A DNA stretch of 20,957 bases from RUG13615 sp040307715 (lineage in GTDB: Bacteria; Bacillota; Clostridia; Peptostreptococcales; Anaerovoracaceae): the NCBI GenBank assembly GCA_040307715.1, contig JAWRJC010000062.1, forward strand, positions 1 through 20,957, written 5' to 3'. Below the pieces are notes generated by a model. The model did no database searches and was not told the origin of the DNA. It saw only the letters and a program-made list of their open reading frames with translations. Numbering within the stretch: position 1 is the first letter of the stretch; every line of letters starts with the position of its first letter. The translations under genes and the position numbers were made by a program. This document shows, piece by piece, positions 16,133 through 20,957 of the stretch.

Positions 16133-16630
16133 ATGGAGATCCGGAAAACGACACTGGAAGACCTGGAAACTGTGATGGCGATCTACGCGAGAGCCCGCGC
16201 TTTTATGGCGGCGAACGGCAATCCGCGCCAGTGGGCTAATAATAACTGGCCGCCGGAATCGCTGATCCGCCAGGACATCGCAGACGGCAACAGCTACGTG
16301 TGTATCACGGAAGACGGCGAGATCGTTTCGACTTTCTTTTATAAATTTGGAGAAAACGCCGAGCCGGGGTATGCAGCCATCGAGGATGGCGCCTGGATCG
16401 GGGAGGATACCTACGGCGTCATGCACCGCATGGCGGTCAGCGGCACCGTGAAAGGAGCAGCCACATTCTGTATGGAATGGTGTTATCAACAGTCTGGCCA
16501 TCTGCGCGGCGATACCCATCCGGACAACAAGCCGATGCAGGGCGTGTTTAAGAAACTTGGGTTTCAGTACTGCGGTATCATCCACGTCGTGGAAGACAAC
16601 GACCCGCGGTATGCTTATGAAAAGCTGTGA
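16133..16630 (+). CDS. GNAT-family N-acetyltransferase
   Basis: This 165-residue protein has the Gcn5-related acetyltransferase fold, which uses acetyl-CoA to acetylate an amine. It starts with the typical MEIRKTTLEDLETVMAIYARAR. A central strand region follows (SYVCITEDGEIVSTFFYKF), and the acetyl-CoA-side motif is MHRMAVSGTVKGAATFCMEWCY. The C-terminal motif is DTHPDNKPMQGVFKKLGFQYCGI, common in a Firmicutes subgroup (RxDTHxDNxPMQ type) of unknown substrate. The usual Q/RxxGxG/A pyrophosphate loop is degenerate here (VSGTVKGAA). I chose the ATG at 16133 because AAGGAGAGGA lies just upstream (16121-16130); the longer frame would begin inside the previous gene. It probably shares the promoter at 15524-15552. 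Confidence 0.9.
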   Translation: MEIRKTTLEDLETVMAIYARARAFMAANGNPRQWANNNWPPESLIRQDIADGNSYVCITEDGEIVSTFFYKFGENAEPGYAAIEDGAWIGEDTYGVMHRMAVSGTVKGAATFCMEWCYQQSGHLRGDTHPDNKPMQGVFKKLGFQYCGIIHVVEDNDPRYAYEKL

Positions 16631-16668
16631 GGGGACTGCTCCTGTAAACTGTACGTTTGGTTTGCATA

Positions 16669-18183
16669 ATGAACAAGAATAATAATTATGTAAATCTTAA
16701 TATCGAATTACCAAAGCCGGTCGTACATGCGATCGGCCTTTTGGAATCCGCCGGGTTTGAAGCCTGGGTCGTCGGCGGCGCTGTCCGCGATGCGATGCTC
16801 ATCGCCGGCAGGCAGGCGGAAAGTCAGGAATCAGCGGTGCAGGACCATGCGGAGGAAGGGCCTTCTGATTGGGATCTCACAACAGACGCCTCGCCGAATG
16901 AGATGCTTCGGGTCTTCGCAGGGGAACGCGTCATCGAGACCGGCCTGAAGCACGGTACACTGACCGTTCTGCTGGACGGCATGCCGCTGGAGATCACGAC
17001 CTACCGCGTTGACGGAACTTACACGGACAACCGGCGTCCGGACAGCGTTTCCTTTACTAAGAACATCGATGAAGATCTTGTGCGCCGCGATTTCACGGTC
17101 AATGCCATGGCGTACAATCCGCAGCACGGTCTTTACGACCCGTACGGCGGCAGGGGCGACCTGGCAGCCGGTATTTTGCGTGCTGTCGGCAAGGCGGGTG
17201 TTCCCGGTGAGCCTGTGAGGCGATTCCGCGAAGATGCGCTCCGCATTCTGCGTGCACTGCGGTTTGCCGCGCAGCTGGGGATGACGATCGAAGAGGAGAC
17301 AAGGCGGGCTGTGTTCGATGAGAAAACACGGCTTAACAACATTTCCCCGGAGCGGATCCGGGAGGAACTTGACAAACTGCTGCAGGGAGACCACGCGGCA
17401 GGCGTTCTGATCGAGTATGCGGAGGTGATCGCGGTCGTGATCCCGGAGATGCGAGCCTGCATCGGGTTTGACCAGCACACCCCGTACCATCGCTATAACG
17501 TATGGGATCACTGTGCGCATGCAGTGGAATTTGCGCGGATGTCTGTGCCGACTGCGATCGCGCTGCAGGAAACAGCCGGCTCGCGGGAAGAGTGGATCGG
17601 CAGTGTCCGGCAGGCCATCAGCTGCCTCAAATGGGCGGCGCTGCTGCACGACATCGAAAAACCGGCCTGCTTCTTCCGGACAGATGACGGCAACGGCCAC
17701 TTTTACGGCCATTCCGAAAAGAGCGCCGGGACAGCGGACCGGATCCTCGAGCGGCTGCATTTCGACAATGCGCGGCGCGAGAAGATCGTTATGCTCGTCG
17801 CCAATCACGACCGGCAGTTCGTCCTCGATGTCAAGCCCGTCAAGCGGGCGATCCGCAAATTCGGCAAGCAGGATCTGCTGCTCCTGATGGATCTGTACTC
17901 CGCGGACGTCAGCGCCCAGAGCAATCTGGCGGCGGACCGGCTGCGCGGGCACGACTTCATGCGGGCGGCGGTCATGCAGCTTTCCAAAGAGCCGGAAGCG
18001 GCGTTTTCGCGCAAGGACCTTGCCGTCAAAGGCGGGGATATGGCAGCGCTGGGGTATGAAGGGAAAGCCATCGGGGCGATTCTCGAACAGATCCTGGATG
18101 CGGTCATCGAGGAGCAGCTTCCCAACGAAAGAGAGGCACAGCTGGCGTTTGCAGAGCAAAGACTGCCGGAAATCATGTGTTAA
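16669..18183 (+). CDS. cca: CCA tRNA nucleotidyltransferase with HD domain
   Basis: This 504-residue class II nucleotidyltransferase adds or repairs the 3' CCA of tRNA. Landmarks in order: VVGGAVRD (34-41); the metal-binding DWD (67-69); the RRDFTVNAMAYNP motif (139-151); LYDPYGGRGDL (155-165); and RRFREDALRILRALRFAAQLG (184-204), which contains the base-selecting EDxxR. A C-terminal HD phosphohydrolase-like domain follows with HTPYHRYNVWDH (270-281), LLHDIEKP (325-332) and HFYGH (344-348). About 20 extra residues (46-66, Gln/Glu/Ala rich) separate GGxVRD from DWD. The ATG at 16669 begins an AT-rich, Asn-rich start with no Shine-Dalgarno; a TTG at 16657 in the same frame is the alternative. 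It lies 38 bases after the GNAT gene. No terminator was recognised after the stop, only an AT-rich stretch before the riboswitch promoter. Confidence 0.95.
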   Translation: MNKNNNYVNLNIELPKPVVHAIGLLESAGFEAWVVGGAVRDAMLIAGRQAESQESAVQDHAEEGPSDWDLTTDASPNEMLRVFAGERVIETGLKHGTLTVLLDGMPLEITTYRVDGTYTDNRRPDSVSFTKNIDEDLVRRDFTVNAMAYNPQHGLYDPYGGRGDLAAGILRAVGKAGVPGEPVRRFREDALRILRALRFAAQLGMTIEEETRRAVFDEKTRLNNISPERIREELDKLLQGDHAAGVLIEYAEVIAVVIPEMRACIGFDQHTPYHRYNVWDHCAHAVEFARMSVPTAIALQETAGSREEWIGSVRQAISCLKWAALLHDIEKPACFFRTDDGNGHFYGHSEKSAGTADRILERLHFDNARREKIVMLVANHDRQFVLDVKPVKRAIRKFGKQDLLLLMDLYSADVSAQSNLAADRLRGHDFMRAAVMQLSKEPEAAFSRKDLAVKGGDMAALGYEGKAIGAILEQILDAVIEEQLPNEREAQLAFAEQRLPEIMC

Positions 18184-18215
18184 ACAAATAACTTGCGTTT
18201 TTATGCGTTTTGGTG

Positions 18216-18244
18216 TTGACAATACCTGCGCAAATCTATATCGT
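18216..18244 (+). promoter_or_regulatory. Promoter of the lysine-riboswitch/dap operon
   Basis: A perfect TTGACA (18216-18221) is followed at 17 bp by TATCGT (18239-18244), which matches TATAAT at four positions. The predicted start near 18251 falls six bases before the first paired base of the riboswitch, which supports the assignment. Confidence 0.75.
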
Positions 18245-18256
18245 GTTACCATAAAG

Positions 18257-18414
18257 TTGATAGAGGCGCGGTCGATATCAGTACTTCGCGGAGGCGGCAG
18301 CCAGCGAAACGAAGGAAAGGAGAGATCGCCGAAGGGCCGTCCGGGCGCGGACAGCTGCTGGGGCAGTACATAACATGTGCTGCACTCCTGCCGATGAGGC
18401 AGAGGCGCTATTAA
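18257..18414 (+). promoter_or_regulatory. Lysine riboswitch (L box) aptamer
   Basis: The conserved L-box elements occur in order: AGAGGCGC (18262-18269), AGTA (18280-18283), GGAAAGGAG (18314-18322), GCCGAAG (18328-18334), CTGGGGCAGT (18358-18367), ACTCCTGCC and the closing AGAGGCGC (18401-18408). Helix P1 is TTGATAG (18257-18263) with CTATTAA (18408-18414), one G-U pair included. The gene downstream is dapA, a classic target: lysine binding should repress diaminopimelate/lysine synthesis. Confidence 0.95.
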
Positions 18415-18470
18415 TGACAACGAGGATATCCTTTTTCCGGAGTTGCATTAATAGAAAATGCAACTTTTTT
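18408..18470 (+). terminator. Riboswitch expression platform: antiterminator and lysine-dependent terminator
   Basis: The terminator is AGTTGCATT (18441-18449), a 7-base loop and AATGCAACT (18457-18465) followed by six T. The competing helix is CTATTAATG (18408-18416), which includes the right strand of P1, with CATTAATAG (18446-18454), a perfect 9-bp match that uses part of the terminator's left arm and loop. With lysine bound, P1 holds its strand and the terminator forms. Without lysine, the antiterminator can form and dapA is transcribed. Confidence 0.92.
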
Positions 18471-18635
18471 ATTCGTTGCAGATCCTGCGTTGCGGCGCAG
18501 ACAATCCAGCTCGAGCGCATCGTTGTGAGCGAAGCGAACACAGATGCGCGAGAGCGATTGGCTGACAGCCGATGCACCAACAGAATCTGCACACCATGAA
18601 GAATCGCATTCAGAGATGCGGGAAGGAGAAAGGAT
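18471..18635 (+). other. Structured leader between riboswitch terminator and dapA
   Basis: These 165 bases hold no convincing gene but several inverted repeats: CTGCG/CGCAG (18485-18500), GCGCATC/GATGCGC (18515-18549), and ATTGGCT/AGCCGAT around a GAC loop (about 18557-18573). A GGAAGGAG Shine-Dalgarno close to the dapA ATG ends the stretch. Its length is more than a simple leader needs; no known RNA family was recognised. Confidence 0.5.
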
Positions 18636-19517
18636 ATGGCTATTTTTGAAGGATGTGCAACCGCAATCGCGACCCCGATGTTCGCCGATGGGACGGTTGA
18701 TTTTGATGCGTACACCCAGCTGATCGAGTACAACCTCGCGGGCGGCGTCGACGCGATCGTCGCAGCCGGCACGACCGGTGAGGCTTCCACGCTCGACAAC
18801 GAGGAACACATTGCAGTCGTCGAACACTGCGTCAAGGTCGTTAACGGCAGAGTGCCCGTCATCGGCGGTGCAGGCTCCAACGACACCCGTCACGGCGTGG
18901 ATCTGGCGAAGAGGATCGAAGCAGTTGGAGCAGACGCGCTTCTGCTCGTCACTCCGTACTATAACAAGTGCTCCCAGCAGGGTCTGATCGAGCACTTCAA
19001 GGCGACCACCAGAGATCTGTCGATCCCGAGCATCCTGTATTCCGTGCCGAGCCGCACCGGCGTCAACATCAAGCCGGAAACCGCCGCGGAGCTCGCGCAG
19101 GAAACCAACATCGTTGCCATCAAAGAGGCGAGCGGAGATATCTCCCAGGTCGCTGAGATGTGCCGCGTGGTCCCGGAAGACTTTGCGGTCTACTCCGGCA
19201 ATGACGATATGGTCGTTCCGCTGATGTCGCTTGGCGGCAAGGGCGTCATTTCCGTCACCGCGAACGTGATCCCGGCTGACATCACGGCGATGGCGCACTA
19301 CGCACTCGAAGGCGATTACGCGAATGCAGCCCGCATTCAGCTGGCAACCAAGCCACTGACCGACGCGCTGTTCGCGGACGTCAACCCGATCCCGGTCAAG
19401 GCGGCGCTCGCCATGATGGGCAAGATGGAAATGACGTACCGCCTGCCGCTGTGTGCACCGAGCGAAGCCGTTCAGGCGCGCGTACGTCAGGAGATGGAAG
19501 CATACGGACTTCTGTAG
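18636..19517 (+). CDS. dapA: 4-hydroxy-tetrahydrodipicolinate synthase
   Basis: This 293-residue TIM-barrel enzyme of the DHDPS/NAL family condenses pyruvate with aspartate semialdehyde, the first committed step of the diaminopimelate/lysine pathway. The catalytic set is present: AAGTTGEASTL (43-53) with Thr46 and Thr47, Tyr135 in ILYSVPSRTGVN with Arg140, and the Schiff-base Lys163 in VAIKEASGD. The second position after Tyr is Ser where the common motif is YNVP. TPYYNK (106-111) is the other usual signature. Arg140 and the following TGVN support true DapA over other pyruvate aldolases, and the lysine riboswitch and neighbouring dapB make the assignment firm. The ATG at 18636 has AAGGAG at the expected distance. 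dapB starts 76 bases downstream on the same transcript. Confidence 0.97.
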   Translation: MAIFEGCATAIATPMFADGTVDFDAYTQLIEYNLAGGVDAIVAAGTTGEASTLDNEEHIAVVEHCVKVVNGRVPVIGGAGSNDTRHGVDLAKRIEAVGADALLLVTPYYNKCSQQGLIEHFKATTRDLSIPSILYSVPSRTGVNIKPETAAELAQETNIVAIKEASGDISQVAEMCRVVPEDFAVYSGNDDMVVPLMSLGGKGVISVTANVIPADITAMAHYALEGDYANAARIQLATKPLTDALFADVNPIPVKAALAMMGKMEMTYRLPLCAPSEAVQARVRQEMEAYGLL

Positions 19518-19593
19518 TATCTGAAATGTGACACCGGCTGGAAGCAGCCAACCTGAATAAGAAAAGAAAGATAAGAAAGAAACGGAGACAACT

Positions 19594-20364
19594 ATGATCA
19601 ACGTGATTCTTCACGGATATCTCGGCAAAATGGGAAGGACCCTTGAAAAGCTGATCGCAGAGCGCGACGACATGCAGGTCGTCTGCGGGATGGACATCGG
19701 GCTGACAGGTCAGGAATCGCCGGAAGGCGACAACGGCATCGCCCTGTGCAGCAAGCCGGAACAGTTCACAGGCGAGGCGGATGTCATCATCGACTTCTCC
19801 AACCACGCCGCAGTCAAGGAACTGCTGTACTATGCGAAAGAGCGGCAGATCCCCGTCATCGTCGCCACGACCGGACTCACAGAGGACGAACTGGCGTATG
19901 TGAACGAGACGGCGGAGAAAGTTGCTGTCTTCCGTTCCGCAAACATGTCGCTTGGCATCAACCTGATGGCCAAGGCGCTGCAGCTGATGACCCCATTCGT
20001 CGAGAAGGACTTCGACATGGAGATCGTCGAGATGCATCACAACATGAAGAAGGATGCACCGAGCGGCACAGCGCTGCTGCTGGCGGACAAGATCAACGAA
20101 GTCTGCGAGGAGAAGAAGAAGTACATCTACGGCAGAGAGGGCGGCAATCTCGCGTTCGACAGAAAGCAGATGGGCATCCACGCGCTGCGCGGCGGCACGG
20201 TCGCGGGCGAGCACAAGGTCATCTTTGCAGGACCGGATGAGATCATCGAGGTCCGTCACCTGGCGCTTTCCAGAGAGATTTTCGCACATGGCGCGCTGAC
20301 GGCCGCCGCCTTCATGGCAGGCAAGGAACCGGGGCTGTATTCGATGGATGACATTATCGGATAA
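19594..20364 (+). CDS. dapB: 4-hydroxy-tetrahydrodipicolinate reductase
   Basis: This 256-residue reductase makes tetrahydrodipicolinate with NAD(P)H, the step after DapA. The N-terminal Rossmann motif is ILHGYLGKMGRTL (5-17), and the dinucleotide-side segment is IVATTGLTEDEL (89-100). The catalytic signature is VEMHHNMKKDAPSGTA (145-160), in which His148 and Lys152 correspond to the proton donor and substrate lysine. The C-terminus carries AGPDEIIEVRHLALSREIFAHGAL (212-235), typical of DapB. It is slightly shorter than the Escherichia coli enzyme, as in many Firmicutes. The ATG at 19594 follows GGAG by six bases. The operon ends with a strong terminator at 20391-20418. No other lysine-pathway gene lies in the window, so dapA-dapB appears to be a two-gene unit under the lysine riboswitch. 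Confidence 0.97.
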   Translation: MINVILHGYLGKMGRTLEKLIAERDDMQVVCGMDIGLTGQESPEGDNGIALCSKPEQFTGEADVIIDFSNHAAVKELLYYAKERQIPVIVATTGLTEDELAYVNETAEKVAVFRSANMSLGINLMAKALQLMTPFVEKDFDMEIVEMHHNMKKDAPSGTALLLADKINEVCEEKKKYIYGREGGNLAFDRKQMGIHALRGGTVAGEHKVIFAGPDEIIEVRHLALSREIFAHGALTAAAFMAGKEPGLYSMDDIIG

Positions 20365-20389
20365 ACGACTCTTTGATCACACTGTTTCA

Positions 20390-20418
20390 AAAAAGGCGGT
20401 TCTGAAAACCGCCTTTTT
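20390..20418. terminator. Intrinsic terminator after dapB
   Basis: AAAAGGCGGTT (20391-20401), loop CTGAA and AACCGCCTTTT (20407-20417) form a perfect 11-bp stem with A- and T-runs, so it could work in both directions. It closes the dapA-dapB operon. Confidence 0.93.
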
Positions 20419-20421
20419 AAT

Positions 20422-20457
20422 TCGCAATGATGCATTCCGCGGAATCGCAATGATTGC
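20422..20457 (+). promoter_or_regulatory. Operator-like repeat cluster upstream of the small membrane genes
   Basis: TCGCAATGAT occurs twice (20422-20431 and 20445-20454), flanking the 12-bp palindrome ATTCCGCGGAAT (20434-20445). The right copy extends into the palindrome GCAATGATTGC (20447-20457). Downstream a possible extended -10 (TGATAGACT, 20468-20476) lies close to the Shine-Dalgarno of the next gene. A repressor-binding region is a plausible reading, not a demonstrated one. Confidence 0.4.
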
Positions 20458-20496
20458 AGGTTTTCTGTGATAGACTGATAAACGGAGGTTATATGG

Positions 20497-20751
20497 ATGG
20501 AGAAGAAACTGGTTTACGGACAATTGGCATTTGTGCTGTTGATGACTTATGTTGTTATCTTTGTAACACCCATGCGTATGGCATTTGGGGTGCTGTGCAT
20601 TGTCCTGTCTTCAGTTCTCATTCTGGTGGATGAGTACTGGCTGGTGGAAAAAGCAGGAACAGCAGCGAAAAGTGCAGTGGTTGCATGCATCCTGACATTG
20701 AACATGACGTTCCTCCTGCTTCTAAGGTGCATGATTGAGGTGTTGTCTTAA
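20497..20751 (+). CDS. Small integral membrane protein, function unknown
   Basis: This 84-residue protein is strongly hydrophobic. Three membrane segments are likely: about 9-24 (QLAFVLLMTYVVIFVT), about 28-46 (MAFGVLCIVLSSVLILVDE) and about 59-81 (SAVVACILTLNMTFLLLLRCM). The short loops between them contain the only charged residues (EYWLVEKAG). I recognise no family. The ATG at 20497 has GGAGG at 20484-20488 with 8-base spacing; an overlapping ATG at 20493 is in another frame. It is followed after 13 bases by a second small envelope gene with a very strong ribosome site, so the two probably form an operon that continues past the window. Confidence 0.7.
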   Translation: MEKKLVYGQLAFVLLMTYVVIFVTPMRMAFGVLCIVLSSVLILVDEYWLVEKAGTAAKSAVVACILTLNMTFLLLLRCMIEVLS

Positions 20752-20764
20752 AAAGGAGGGGACC

Positions 20765-20957
20765 ATGACAGAAAACAACGGCAGCAAGGCAAAAGAAATC
20801 CTGATCATGCTGACGATCATTCTGATCCTGGCAGTGGTGCTTCTTGCAGCTTGCCAGAGTTATATGATCTGGCATCCTGCTGAGCAGGCGTTCTATTCGG
20901 CATTTGATCTGCATGACGGGGAGGCGCCGAACGGCATCCAATACGAGTGCGAGCTCG
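20765..20957 (+). CDS. Possible lipoprotein or single-span membrane protein, N-terminal fragment
   Basis: An open frame begins with ATG at 20765 (AAGGAGGGG at 20753-20761) and runs off the window after 64 codons. The N-terminus MTENNGSKAKEILIMLTIIL has two lysines followed by a hydrophobic stretch ending VVLLAACQS. LAAC fits a lipobox with Cys29 as the lipidated residue, but the same segment could serve as an uncleaved anchor. After it come Trp/Tyr-containing and acidic residues (YMIWHPAEQAFYSAFDLHDGE). No family was recognised, and the fragment is too short to judge function. It follows the small membrane protein by 13 bases, suggesting co-expression. Confidence 0.65.
   Translation, partial: MTENNGSKAKEILIMLTIILILAVVLLAACQSYMIWHPAEQAFYSAFDLHDGEAPNGIQYECEL

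Noticed and set aside
18596..18649. Possible 17-codon leader peptide overlapping the dapA start
   Set aside because: No Shine-Dalgarno, no run of lysine or other control codons, and the lysine riboswitch already explains regulation.
1..20957. Mobile elements, CRISPR arrays, defence or phage islands
   Set aside because: No transposase, integrase, regularly spaced direct repeats with spacers, or phage-like genes were found; gene content is core or housekeeping.

Overview
The window reads as a chromosomal segment of an anaerobic, fairly GC-rich Gram-positive bacterium of the Clostridia type. This rests on the dnaG-sigA-trmK-nif3 gene order, a class A RNase P RNA, a lysine riboswitch ahead of dapA-dapB, a very large activase of the 2-hydroxyacyl-CoA dehydratase family and strong Shine-Dalgarno sites. 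I cannot assign a genus. No insertion sequence, prophage, CRISPR array, tRNA or rRNA was seen.

Left part (1-4991, all plus strand): a tightly packed information-processing cluster. It holds the 3' end of DNA primase, the housekeeping sigma factor, the tRNA A22 methyltransferase TrmK and a short Nif3-like metal protein. An FGGY sugar kinase rides at the end of the operon and is closed by an intrinsic terminator. Next comes the RNase P RNA gene with its own extended -10 promoter, followed by a MATE exporter and a class I/II aminotransferase that probably share a transcript. A bidirectional terminator at 8221-8250 separates these from a minus-strand cysteine-cluster protein whose promoter lies so close to its ATG that the mRNA is predicted to be leaderless.

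Middle (9129-15504): a 1432-residue protein with two ASKHA ATPase modules, each keeping the two cysteines expected for the bridging [4Fe-4S] cluster, fused to dehydratase-like C-terminal domains. After it lies a secreted NlpC/P60 cell-wall hydrolase carrying 63-residue wall-binding repeats, with a good promoter and a strong leader hairpin.

Right part (15524-20957): a promoter interlocked with a terminator drives a YbaK-type editing protein, a GNAT acetyltransferase and a CCA-adding enzyme with an HD domain. A complete lysine riboswitch, whose mutually exclusive helices can be read from the sequence, then controls dapA and dapB of lysine/diaminopimelate synthesis. The window ends with two small membrane or envelope genes of unknown function behind an operator-like repeat cluster.

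Most of the window is ordinary core genome. The more interesting points are regulatory architecture (interlocked promoter/terminator, leaderless gene, riboswitch switching helices, operator-like repeats), the double-activase fusion protein, and the uncharacterised cysteine-cluster and terminal small genes. I found no convincing new multi-gene system.
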